DNA from: Dipteris shenzhenensis
Lineage: Eukaryota; Polypodiophyta; Polypodiopsida; Gleicheniales
Assembly (NCBI GenBank): GCA_047967505.1
Contig: CM106538.1
DNA: 64,000 nt
Strand: one strand, 5' to 3'
Every line of letters starts with the position of its first letter. Position 1 is the stretch's first letter. The notes below the pieces were generated by a model, which saw nothing but the letters and a program-made list of their open reading frames with translations, did no database searches and was not told the DNA's origin. Both the position numbers and the translations under genes were made by a program. Shown one piece after another: positions 51,788 to 61,369 of this stretch.

Positions 51788-54700
51788 AAGCATCAGCGTC
51801 CTCGATGATGAAATCTGGGAATGCTCTCCGCAACTGGTACACGGATTCCCAAGTAGCTTCCGATAGAGGCTGACCATGCCATGCAACCAACACCGTGGGT
51901 ATCTTTCGATTTCGTATTTGCATTGTTCCTCGGTCCAGGATTCTTGTTGGTTTGCGCCTTGCAATATCCTCTATCTCCTGAAACAAAACCACACCTTCGA
52001 TTAGTGAGTCACCTGTATGCAAAAATTTCTTTAAGCGTGAAACATGAAAAACCGGGTGCACCTTACACCCCTGTGGCAATTCTAATTTATAGGCTACACT
52101 GCCTATTCTCTTCAGAATTAACCACGGCCCACAGTATCGAGGTGATAACTTAGCACACTCTCCTGAAGTCAACGACTTCGAGTGCGAAGGAATTTTGAGA
52201 AAAACTTTTTCTCCTTCTTCAAATACTCTTATAGACCGATTTTCATCCGCATACACCTTGGCTCTATCCATAGCCTGACGGATATTAGCTCTCGCAAGTG
52301 CTAGCATCTCCCGCATCTGAACTACAAAGTTCGCGGCACTAGGCACTTTCTGAGGTACTCCAACTATAGTCGGATTGGCTGGTCTATAACCATAGTTCAG
52401 CTCAAACGGACTGAACCCAGTAGATGAATGTTTTCTATCATTGTAGGCAAACTCCAACAATGGCAACCACTTGTCCCATGTATGTTGCCTCAATGACACA
52501 TATGCTCTCAGCATATCCTCTAAAGTCTGGTTGACTCTCTCCGTCTGACCATCCGTTTCAGGATGATCCCCACTACTCATTCCCAACTCAGTCCTTAGTG
52601 TCTCAAATACCGCTGTCCAAAAGTGACCGGTAAACCTGACATCTCTGTCTGACACTATGGATCTAGGCAATCCATGCAGACGAAATATATGTCTAATAAA
52701 CAACTCCGCTACTTGCGGGGCACTAATAGACTCTCTAGTCGGAATGAAGTGAGCCATCTTGGTTAGACGATCAACCACCACAAGGATAGAATTATACCCT
52801 CCTTGTGTTGCAGGTAGCCCTACAATAAAATCCATGGAAATGCTCTCCCACTTGCTTAGTGGTATTTCCAAGGGCTGTAAAAGTCCGGGTGGCTTCACCC
52901 GCTCGGCCTTACTTACCTGACACGAGAAACACCGTGTCACATATTCATGAATATGCTTTTTCATCTTTGGCCAAAAGAAATCTCGCTTCACGAGATCATA
53001 TGTCTTCTCGACTCCTGGATGTCCCGCACACGGGCTATCATGGCATTGTCGAATGACTCTCTGCCTGAGATCATTCTGACCAGGTACTACAACCTTGCCA
53101 TTTCTAACTAGCATACCATCCCTTATGGTATATCTTGCATAAGTTTGGCCTTTTCTGGATGCCAGGTCATCCTTTTCACTTTCCCCGGGTTTTAACACAT
53201 GAGCCTTAGGCCATAAGCTCTGGACAAACTCGTCCACCTTTTGAGTTTCTCTGATCTCGGTCATTAGAGCACTCTCTAATACCGTGAAACTCAGGTTGTG
53301 CATAATGCGAGACAACGCATCAGCTACCTTATTGTCTTTTCCTCTTCGGTACCGAATCGTTAGATTAAACTCCTGCATGAGCTCTGCCCACCTAGCTTGG
53401 CGGCCCCTCATGTCAGGTTGTTTACAAAAATGTTTCAGAGTATCATGATCTACATCCACATAAAACTCTGAACCATACAAATAATGCCTCCATGTTTTCA
53501 AAGCATGGATAACAGCATACAACTCCAATTCATGAGTTGGCCAATTCCTTTGAGAGGGAGAAAGCTTCTTGCTTTCAAAGGCTACTGGCCTTCCCTCTTG
53601 AAGGAGGACTGCTCCTACCGCAATGCCACTTGCATCGGTTTCTAGGAACAACGGTTTCTGGGGATCAACTATTTTTAACACCGGTCCTGAGACCACAGCT
53701 TGTTTTATGGTGTTAAAACTTTCCTGTTGATTCTGTCCCCAAATAAAAGGTACTTTATTTGAGGTCAGATCAGTCAATGGCGATACTATTTCGGAATATC
53801 CTTTGATATGCCTTCTATAAAACTGGACAAATCCCAAGAATGATCGCAACGCGGTCAGACTCTGAGGGATTGGCCAAGTTAGTATCGCAGCCACTTTCTT
53901 CGGATCCATTTCTACCCCCTGTGGAGTAATTATGAACCCTAAGTACTCAAGCCTAACCATACACAGTATAGTTTTCTTTTTATTCACGTAAAGACTGGCT
54001 TTCCTCAAAGTACTGAACACTATCCTTAAGTGTTCACAATGCTCAGTAACACTTTTACTGAATATCAAGATATCGTCAATAAAATGTACTACGAACTTTC
54101 CGATATACGGACGTAGTAAATCGTTCATAAGCATGACGAAGGTCGCTGGAGCATTGGTAAGTCCGAAGGGCATTACCAAAAACTCATAATGACCAAACCT
54201 GCTTCTAAAAGCGGTTTTATGCACATCCTCGGCTCTAATCCGGATCTGATGATAGCCGCACTTAAGGTCTATCTTGCTGAAAATCACGGCTCCATGTAAT
54301 GCATCTAGCAAATCATCAATCCGAGCCATCGGATACCTGTGCTTAACAGTGATATTATTCAATGCTCTGTAATCTATACAGAGGCGAAACGTATCATCCT
54401 TTTTCCTCTTTAGTATCACTGGTGAAGCAAAAGGTGAGAAACTTGGTTGAATCTGCCCCAACTTGAGGTATTCTTCCAGTTGCCTACGCACCTCCGCTTC
54501 CTCAGTAAAACTCATTCTATAGGGAGGTCTATTTACAGGCTCTGCCCCCGAGATCAGTTCAATCTTATGCTGAACTTTCCGCTCTGGAGGTAACCCATAA
54601 GGTAGTTCATCCCTAAAGCATTCAGAGAACTCCTCTGTTATAAGATTAGCCAGCTTGGCCATCTCACCACTTTGCGTAACATCAGTGCTAGTCGAAGAAT

Positions 54701-56489
54701 CATCCACCGACTCTACCGATGCTGTGCAAAGGTATAAAAACTCAACTTGAGCCTTTCTGATTTCCATCACGGAAACCAACGGTCCCTGAGGTATATCTTT
54801 TTCACCTCGCAAGACATAAAGCACATCATTCATCTTGAATTGATATACGTGTTTTTTCCAATCAATGGCTGGATTCTTACTAGAATGCCACGCCATTCCC
54901 AGGGCTATATCCGCATGAGCAAGCTTGGTCATTTCAAAATCAAGCTTCTCAGTATAGTCCTGAATCCGAAGCTCCAACTGGGTAACCCTCTGGTCCCATA
55001 CTTCAGTTGAACTTCCGTCTGCCATCCTGACTGTATACGCATAGTCAGATGGACTTGTCTTTAATTTCAGCCTCTTCACGAGCTTGGAGTTAATCACATT
55101 GTGAGTTGACGCTGAGTCAAACAACACAATGACATCATGACCGGCTACTTGCCCTTTCATTTTAATTAACTCCGTATCATTGAAGGCTGTATACCCCGTT
55201 GCTGCGGGCTTAGATAGGATGTTATCAGGTGCACTCGTCACTAACTTAGCAACAGATACACATAACAAACAAGGTACTAACCTCTGAGAAGGTCCCGCCA
55301 GTTGCATCTGCATATGTTCCGCACTGGGACTCTCCTGCATTTCCACGTCGCATTCAGATATTATCATACTAGCCGTGCGACGATCTTTGTTCAGTGGACA
55401 ATCCTTCCACTGATGTCGCTGAAGGCAGCCGAAGCACAATCCTTCTTTCCTAGCTTTCTCTTTTTGTTCAGGGGTCAATGAGGACTTTGACCAAGCCCGT
55501 GCTGCCATTGGAGTTATTTTCCTTTTCACCCCAATGGTGGTACTTGTTTTTGCTGGTCCCTCAACCGGCTTCACCTGCTTGGTTTGGCCACTTGGCTGCG
55601 AGACACTTGTCTTTGAAACCCATTTCCTCTGAAATCCCCCTTTCCTCGGGTGCTCATACTGAGTCCCTGCCTGCACAAATCCACCATACCTACCTCTGGC
55701 ATCCTCATAGTTCAGGGCTACTGCTATAGATTCATCTAATGTAGTCACATATTTAGCCCGAACTTCCATTTTTATTTTGTCGTTCAGTCCATAGATATAG
55801 TCTTTTAACTGAACCGACATAGGGAGAGGGTCTGTTATTTTCATAACACATTCCCTAAATTTGTCAGTGTACTCTGCCACTGACAAGCTCCTCTGACGAA
55901 GATTTCTATAAGCATCCCAAGCTCGGGATTCTTCATCAGGTGGGAGAAAGTGTTTCTTGAATTCAGCTTTGAACCCTTCCCAAGTGGTTGGAGCAACTTG
56001 ATCCTTCTGTTGCTTTATCCACCATCTATCCGCTGCCTCAATAAACAGGTGTGTGGCCTCGCGGATTTTCTTTAGATCGGATTTAATCTCACAAATGGCG
56101 AAGGCTTCTTCCCACTTGTGCAACCAAACCTCGATCACATCAGAGCTGCGCTCGGTCATTCGACCAGCGTACTTCTCCGGTCTATAATTAGCAATATTGG
56201 GCACTTTGACCCTTGCGCGCTCTAAGGAATGTACACTGGGCTCTGGCTCTGCTGGAGCTTTGCCCTTGTCAATCCTAGACGGTCTAGCCGACAAGGCTTG
56301 CACCATCTCCCTAATCTCATTTTGACCAGCATTCACCTGAAGCTGCTGGTTCATAATCTGCTGTAAAGCATCCTCTAATATTGAGATCCTACCAATCAAT
56401 GTAGGTGTTGCGTGATGTGACATCTGTTGTGTAGATTGAGCTCTAGACTCACTAGGATTCACCCTTGAACTCTGCCCTTCTGGTTCCAT
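51786..56489 (-). CDS. gypsy III gag-pol polyprotein, 1567 aa
   Basis: A single frame with gag and pol fused and no frameshift. Capsid about 90-260; zinc knuckle C352-F-G-C355-x3-H359-x4-C364; protease VLFDSASTHNVI with D458, where the usual D-S/T-G is D-S-A; RT about 690-870 with HFIDDILIF (D805/D806); RNase H ETDASGIAVGAVL (D951); integrase H1150, H1157, C1187, C1190 and D1220, D1281, E1317 (spacing exactly 35); GPW at 1454; a chromodomain-like tail about 1512-1560 (PTRILDRGTMQIRNRKIPTV, SEATWES). Start ATG at 56489 follows an 800-bp leader. The same protein, broken, is in gypsy I. Whether the DSA protease works is unknown. Confidence 0.96.
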   Translation of the reverse strand: MEPEGQSSRVNPSESRAQSTQQMSHHATPTLIGRISILEDALQQIMNQQLQVNAGQNEIREMVQALSARPSRIDKGKAPAEPEPSVHSLERARVKVPNIANYRPEKYAGRMTERSSDVIEVWLHKWEEAFAICEIKSDLKKIREATHLFIEAADRWWIKQQKDQVAPTTWEGFKAEFKKHFLPPDEESRAWDAYRNLRQRSLSVAEYTDKFRECVMKITDPLPMSVQLKDYIYGLNDKIKMEVRAKYVTTLDESIAVALNYEDARGRYGGFVQAGTQYEHPRKGGFQRKWVSKTSVSQPSGQTKQVKPVEGPAKTSTTIGVKRKITPMAARAWSKSSLTPEQKEKARKEGLCFGCLQRHQWKDCPLNKDRRTASMIISECDVEMQESPSAEHMQMQLAGPSQRLVPCLLCVSVAKLVTSAPDNILSKPAATGYTAFNDTELIKMKGQVAGHDVIVLFDSASTHNVINSKLVKRLKLKTSPSDYAYTVRMADGSSTEVWDQRVTQLELRIQDYTEKLDFEMTKLAHADIALGMAWHSSKNPAIDWKKHVYQFKMNDVLYVLRGEKDIPQGPLVSVMEIRKAQVEFLYLCTASVESVDDSSTSTDVTQSGEMAKLANLITEEFSECFRDELPYGLPPERKVQHKIELISGAEPVNRPPYRMSFTEEAEVRRQLEEYLKLGQIQPSFSPFASPVILKRKKDDTFRLCIDYRALNNITVKHRYPMARIDDLLDALHGAVIFSKIDLKCGYHQIRIRAEDVHKTAFRSRFGHYEFLVMPFGLTNAPATFVMLMNDLLRPYIGKFVVHFIDDILIFSKSVTEHCEHLRIVFSTLRKASLYVNKKKTILCMVRLEYLGFIITPQGVEMDPKKVAAILTWPIPQSLTALRSFLGFVQFYRRHIKGYSEIVSPLTDLTSNKVPFIWGQNQQESFNTIKQAVVSGPVLKIVDPQKPLFLETDASGIAVGAVLLQEGRPVAFESKKLSPSQRNWPTHELELYAVIHALKTWRHYLYGSEFYVDVDHDTLKHFCKQPDMRGRQARWAELMQEFNLTIRYRRGKDNKVADALSRIMHNLSFTVLESALMTEIRETQKVDEFVQSLWPKAHVLKPGESEKDDLASRKGQTYARYTIRDGMLVRNGKVVVPGQNDLRQRVIRQCHDSPCAGHPGVEKTYDLVKRDFFWPKMKKHIHEYVTRCFSCQVSKAERVKPPGLLQPLEIPLSKWESISMDFIVGLPATQGGYNSILVVVDRLTKMAHFIPTRESISAPQVAELFIRHIFRLHGLPRSIVSDRDVRFTGHFWTAVFETLRTELGMSSGDHPETDGQTERVNQTLEDMLRAYVSLRQHTWDKWLPLLEFAYNDRKHSSTGFSPFELNYGYRPANPTIVGVPQKVPSAANFVVQMREMLALARANIRQAMDRAKVYADENRSIRVFEEGEKVFLKIPSHSKSLTSGECAKLSPRYCGPWLILKRIGSVAYKLELPQGCKVHPVFHVSRLKKFLHTGDSLIEGVVLFQEIEDIARRKPTRILDRGTMQIRNRKIPTVLVAWHGQPLSEATWESVYQLRRAFPDFIIEDADA

Positions 56490-57294
56490 TTTGTTGGAGG
56501 GGGTTTTTTTTTTTTTTTAAATAATATTTTAAATATAAAGGAAAATATATACTGCTTCCTTTTTCTGGGTTTTTTTTTTTTTTTTTTTCACTCTGCGAAA
56601 AACGATAAACTGAAGCGAACGGAAAAATTGCTCCCTGGGCTTTTCGAATCCCACAACTTGCAGCCCGAGCAATTTGCTCCTGCACACCGTTCACGAGCTG
56701 CTGCTGCTCCTTGGAGATATACCAGTCATCACCAATGACGTTGCAGGCCTTCCCGTTCACGAGCCTCTTGCGTAAAGGAATCGATCCTAATTTCGTATTC
56801 CGTCAGGTCAGCCCGTCCTTATTTCGTATTCCGTCAGGTCAGCCCGTCGGCTCTTGAAAGGGGGATACGTCAAAACCTGCCGCAATTCTGCTTCCTGCCT
56901 ATCGACCGTCGTCACGGTTCGTTCACGACCAGCCTACGCTTCACGTTCCATTCAATTCTTTTTCGCTCCTCGTCGAATCACTTGTGTAAGCCCATCCACA
57001 TGTCAACGCGCTGGACAGCGTGACCAGACGGCCGCCCATATTCCCCTGCGCTCCACCAATTGTAGGCCCGTCACGTCGTTGCAAGGATCCTCCACCGACG
57101 CCAACCGTTCGTTGTATAAGCCGTCGCTGACGAGTCGTCTATTGACGATACCAAAATACTGCGCTGTATAAGCCGTCGCTGACGAGTCGTCTATTGACGT
57201 GCTTTTCTCGACGTTCCTACCAACTTCCGTCGGTCTCTTCGTCAACGCTTCACGGGCAGCCAACGATCCTCCCCTAATCTTTTTCTTGCCTACT
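56490..57294 (-). other. gypsy III leader with direct repeats
   Basis: About 800 bp between the primer site and gag. It has T-rich runs on the plus strand (56505-56518 and 56571-56588), a 28-bp direct repeat (56790-56817 and 56821-56848), and a 35-bp direct repeat (57113-57147 and 57165-57199). A minus frame of 86 codons (57003-57263) spans the second repeat. It has no known motif and may be an upstream ORF or chance. Confidence 0.6.
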
Positions 57295-57306
57295 GCTCTG
57301 ATACCA
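57295..57306 (-). promoter_or_regulatory. gypsy III primer binding site (tRNA-iMet)
   Basis: Minus strand TGGTATCAGAGC, two bases inside the 5' LTR end. Confidence 0.93.
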
Positions 57307-57308
57307 AG

Positions 57309-57764
57309 TGTTAAAACCTTCTTGTTAACTATTCCTTCCCTAGCGCAATCACGGGCGATGGCAAGTTATCAGTCCACCCAGCCAAACTCTCAAGGAAGGA
57401 TTCGACTTATTTCATAATTCCTCTTGATTATCCCTCATCCTTATCCTTGAGACCCCAATCTCCCTAGATAGTTCCTGGCCACATGTCACATTTTAGGCCC
57501 TTACTTAGATGCATCCTTTTTCACCCCTCTCTTGGAGTTCCCCTTTAAAACAATTGCCCCTTGGCAATTTACATATTAGATGCACCTAGGCCCTAGCCCT
57601 ATTAGAACTATCTAGTCAATGCCATTACGCCCTCACCTTGGACCTTGGCAGTTACTTCTCTTGACCATTTAATTACGCACATTAATTATTACAAAAGTTG
57701 GCCATCTAAGAGAAAATGCCCACCGATCTATCCGAGGTCATGCTATCTCGGCTTGAGCATAACA
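57309..57764 (-). repeat. gypsy III 5' LTR
   Basis: Same 456 bases as 51318-51773; followed (plus strand) by CTCTC at 57765-57769. Confidence 0.97.
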
Positions 57765-57769
57765 CTCTC

Positions 57770-58674
57770 CCACTGAAGCCCATCTGACGAATCCTTTGAA
57801 ACAATCTGAATCGCGGAACTGTGTCAAATGCCTTCCTGAAGTCCACGAAGCAACAATAAAGCCGTTGCCTTCGTGAGTTCGCCTCCTCTACCAGTGCCCT
57901 GAGTGTGAGGATGTGGTCAAGTGTCGAATGATCCCTGCGAAATCCAGCCTGCCCTCTGGCTCTGAGTCCTGTCATCTCGGCATGGTCATTTATACGGCTT
58001 TCCAAAACTGATGCATAGATCTTGGCCATAACGTGGCCAATCATGATGGTCCTGTAATTCGACGGCTCCATAGGGTCCCCCGACTTGTGGATAGGTACTA
58101 TGGTATTGCCTAACCAGGACTGTGGTAGGCCTGTACAAACAGACTCATTGAAGAGACGGGAAAGAACAAAATCTAAGGCATCAATCCCATGGATTACATA
58201 CTCCGCTTGCAATCCATCATGATCCTTAGCTCTCCCGTTCTTCAATCGGTGGACTGCTGCACGGACACTCTCTGGTGTGAAGAGACTAGATGAAGCTGGC
58301 CTAAGGGTATGGGATAAATTGATGGTTGGCTGATCTGGAACATCGTATAGAGCTGAAGTATATGCAGACCAGACACGTGGATCTGTGAGGGGGCTCTGAG
58401 ACTTCAAGCGGAGGAATTTTCTCCAGAATTCCTTGGAGTCACAGCTGAAAAGCAAGCTTCTCAGCTCCTCATTCCGGGCTAGAAATTGGCGTTTCTTGCG
58501 CCTAACCAACCGCTTGTAGTCTCTCTTGGTTTCGGCAAGGAGGGGAGACTTCTCCTTGGTCTCAAGGTGAAGTTTCCTGCGGAGTTCCTTACACTCCTCG
58601 TCATACCAACCGTTGCAAGGAACAAGACCAACCGGTGGGGGACTAGACGAATGACATGTGACAGGGAACGACAT
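57770..58674 (-). pseudogene. LINE C ORF2, RT N-terminal part
   Basis: Contains NGWYDEECKELRRKLHLETK, KNGRAKDHDGLQAEYVIHG, SNYRTIMIGHVMAKIYASVL, RRDHSTLDHILTLRAL and CCFVDFRKAFDTVPR (motif A). It ends RIRQMGFSG, where gypsy III interrupts; LINE-1 shows that a residue string like WVVMALYERV should follow, and this is found at 51297 as MALYERV. Confidence 0.82.
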
Positions 58675-58775
58675 GTGAGCGGCAGAAACGAGTGAAGTAT
58701 GTACAAGTTCCCACCGGTCCTGCGTGGATATGGTAGAGCATCTAATAGATGAGGACGGAGTAGGCGGCTGAGGTT

Positions 58776-59720
58776 CTAGCTATATACATCATCGAACTGG
58801 TGGTCGAAATGAACCTCATAATAGGGTTGGCGGTCGTGATAACGAGGGGGGGGTGGATCATGGGAGACATGAGTCAAAGTAAAGTGGATGAGTGCATGGT
58901 CGGCAGAGGGCATGAAGGGACTAACAGTAAGGCTATGGATGGAAGGGACTAGAGTCGGGGGACCTATGATGTAGTCGATCACGCTAGTACCACGCCCAGA
59001 AGCAGAAGAGAATGTAGGCATGGAAGACTGTGGCCACTTGGACAAGCCGTTATAAATGACCATACCGTGCGAGGTGAGGAGCTCCAGTAACTGACGTCCC
59101 TGATCTGTGGGCTGTACTGTGCAGTCTGATGAAGTCCGACAGAGGCTATCATCGTGAAATGCTGGGAGTATGACCGGATCCTCCATGAAGTCATAAGTGA
59201 GGGCCTGTCTGTTTGAGGTCCTCGCGTTGAAGTCTCCTAAAAGGATGACTTCTCCGCGATGTGAAAAATCTGCAATATCCGCTGAGAGATCCTCAAATAT
59301 GGACTGGCCTGGTCCAGTGGAAGAATAGATCGACTGCGCCGGGGGGAAGTAGCAAACTGCAATAAAAAGATCTCGCTGAGGGGCTCTGCGGCGGATGCGT
59401 ACCCACAAGAATCGGGCATGTGAATCCGCTCTCTCCACTGTGATGATCCGATCGAGATGCTCTCTGTACAAAATGGCCACTCCTCCAGATCCTCTCACTC
59501 CAAATGTCCGAGTGTGCTGCCTGAAAGCAGATCTCCATGTATACCTTGTCACTCGTGGCAAAGGTCTCTCTGGACTCTAGTGTGTCTCCATGAAAAAGAT
59601 GATATCTCTCCCAAAGAATGCCCCCGGTAGATTGCCTGGCTGTGCTGTAAAAGAACCATTGCAGTTCCATACAGCTATGCGTAGACTATCTGACGGGTGG
59701 TGTGTCCCATGGGCCCTGTC
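58776..59720 (-). pseudogene. LINE C ORF2, APE-type endonuclease
   Basis: Begins SLRIAVWNCNGSF (59670s) and has FFMETH, then a TAG (59577-59579), then GVRGSGGVAILYREHLD, VILLGDFNARTSNRQ (metal-binding Asp/Asn), GRGTSVIDYIIGP and PSADHALIHF (Asp-His). These are the APE motifs in order. A frameshift separates it from the RT. It starts right behind the ORF1 stop in the same frame. Confidence 0.78.
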
Positions 59721-59723
59721 CCG

Positions 59724-61106
59724 TCAAGCGGTCGGAGCAGGAGGTGGAGGTGGGGCTATATCTGCTGGTCTGCCATCTCTAAGCACTGTGGGAGCACGCC
59801 TCAAGGTGCCTGTGATGAGTCTGCCATCCCTGATCACTGCCCACTTGCCCTGAGCTCGGGCTGCATCTCTCTGAGGCATGAGCGCCTTGCGCTTCTCAAC
59901 CTGTATCTGAGTCAGATCCTCGTCCATGGAAATCTGTGGGTGGTCTCTGAGTGTCCCTCTCCTCCTGAGGGTAGCTAGACGTGCCTGGGCATCTCTGAAT
60001 CTGATAATGAGGGGCTGCTCTTTAGTACGATCCCTCCCGACTCTATATGCTCCTACTATGCCATGATCCTGTACTCCCAATGTCTGAGAGACAAAGGTCA
60101 CAGCCTGTGTCATCGTGGACTCTGTCGCCGAGGGCAAGATACCACGAATGCGAATGTTGAGGGCCTTTGTGGCCCTCTGCTGTGACTCGGCCAATGTAGC
60201 TGATACAGTCGATCTCTGAGGCTGTGATGGCTGACGGCAGATGACATCCACCCACTCTGTGGCTCTCTGGACCTCTGTCTGAAGGGAGGTCAAACGCTCC
60301 TCAACCGCTGCTACTGCTGTAGTGGGAGATGTGTCTATGTGCTGAACGCGAGTTTCGATCTGCTGCACTCGCTCTGTGTGTCCATGAATCTCTCCAGCAA
60401 GAGTCCTATGAGTCGCCTGTAAGACTTGAAGATCTGTCCTAATAGACAAGATCTCCCGATCCTGCTGTGTCACTCGATCAGCAAGAGATGCAACCTAAGC
60501 TGTAAGTAGAGCAATGGTCTCGTCCTTCCTGTGAAGCATCTGAAGGGCAGCTTGGAGGTGGGTCTCAAAGTGCTGAAGCTCTGGTAGGATGTGGCGGCAA
60601 GGACAAACAGTGCAAGGCATGGAAGGAGAAAGAGAGGGAGAAAGGGGGGAAACCGGTAAGGTGGGTAGCGGGAATGAAGGAGAAGGCTGGAAAGGGGGAG
60701 AGAATGCGGGTATCGGGGATGGAGAGGAGGGGATGGGTAAAGTCTGTAGAGAGGATGAGGAGGAGGGAGCCTCTGGCAAAGTAGGTAAAATAGGCAACAA
60801 AGGGGAAGAGGTGACAGAGGGCTGTGAGAGGGAGGGCAAAAAGGGTGGAGAAGGGGTAGGAGAAGAAGGAACCTGAGAGGGGAGGGGTGAAAAAAACTGC
60901 GGGTACAAAGTAGCTATGGGCGGAAGATGAGATAATGGAGCTGAAACCGGTGTACCTGCGACTGGGAGTGCGGCAAGTGCGGGCACTGCGCTGTCCTGTG
61001 AAGAAGATGCAAGTCCTCTTCTACTATAGTGCAGCATATCGATCGTGGCGGCCCTTGATGTTGCTGCTGTTGCTGCTTCTGTAACATGCTCGACAGTGTC
61101 GGCCAT
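59724..61106 (-). pseudogene. LINE C ORF1, coiled-coil and RRM-like protein with one premature stop
   Basis: ATG at 61104-61106 (MADTVEHVTEAATAATSRAA). The first ~150 residues are low-complexity Pro/Ser. A TAG at 60495-60497 follows IALLTA, then the same frame continues for 250 codons: heptad-like coiled coil (IRTDLQVLQATHRTLAGEIH), then NIRIRGILPS, IVGAYRVGRDRTKEQPLIIR, FRDAQARL, ISMDEDLTQIQ and AARAQGKWAVIRDGRLI. This is the L1-type ORF1p layout (coiled coil, RRM, C-terminal domain), different from the CCHC ORF1 of LINE A and B. One codon change separates it from an intact ~461-residue protein. Confidence 0.75.
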
Positions 61107-61319
61107 GTTTAATTACGGGAAACCGGCAACATTGAAAACCGGCAACATGTTTAATTACGAGAGAGAGGCGTGGGGGTTAGCGGATGGGCTACAAGGGACT
61201 AGTGAAGAGGCTACGAGGGGCTGCGAGAGACTGGCAGCGGAGAGGCTACGTGAGGCTGAGCGGAGAGGCTACGGGAGGCTAGCGGGAGGCTGAGCGACGG
61301 GAGGCTACGTGAGGCTGAG

Positions 61320-61320
<1 letters not shown>
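61107..61320 (-). other. LINE C 5' UTR with short tandem repeats
   Basis: Minus strand repeats of CTCAGCCTC, GTAGCCTC and CCGCTAGCCTC at irregular spacing (61190-61320). TTTAATTACG(A/G) and ACCGGCAACAT are duplicated at 61110-61160. The same CCCGCTAGCCTCTCC words occur on the plus strand at 62290-62370 and 63140-63215. Confidence 0.5.

Positions 61321-61366
<46 letters not shown>
61321..61366. repeat. (GA)n microsatellite
   Basis: About 22 uninterrupted GA units between LINE C (5' end) and the LINE D tail. Confidence 0.95.
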
Positions 61367-61368
<2 letters not shown>

Positions 61369-61369
61369 A

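Larger units (their letters stand above)
51318..57764 (-). mobile_element. apparently intact Ty3/gypsy chromovirus (gypsy III), 6447 bp
   Basis: Two 456-bp LTRs (51318-51773, 57309-57764) that I found identical base by base, TSD CTCTC, a perfect tRNA-iMet primer site, a polypurine tract, and one uninterrupted 1567-codon gag-pol frame. Every structural part expected for an autonomous element is present. It lies in LINE C, and the LINE halves match up across it. Identical LTRs imply a very recent insertion. Confidence 0.97.
57765..61320 (-). mobile_element. LINE C, 5' half (5' UTR, ORF1, ORF2 endonuclease and RT start)
   Basis: The minus-strand order is 5' UTR with short repeats, ORF1, ORF2 endonuclease and RT up to the gypsy III insertion; it continues at 51317. 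The whole LINE is about 5.7 kb without the insertion and seems full length. Visible lesions: TAG at 60495, TAG at 59577, a shift near 58700-58776, YADN in the RT, and TGA at 50041. Confidence 0.88.

Noticed and set aside
57003-57263. 86-codon frame in the gypsy III leader as an extra protein
   Set aside because: Contains a direct repeat and no motif; kept only as a possible upstream ORF inside the leader entry.
59590-59978. Plus-strand frames opposite LINE C ORF1/ORF2
   Set aside because: Antisense shadows of the LINE coding region.
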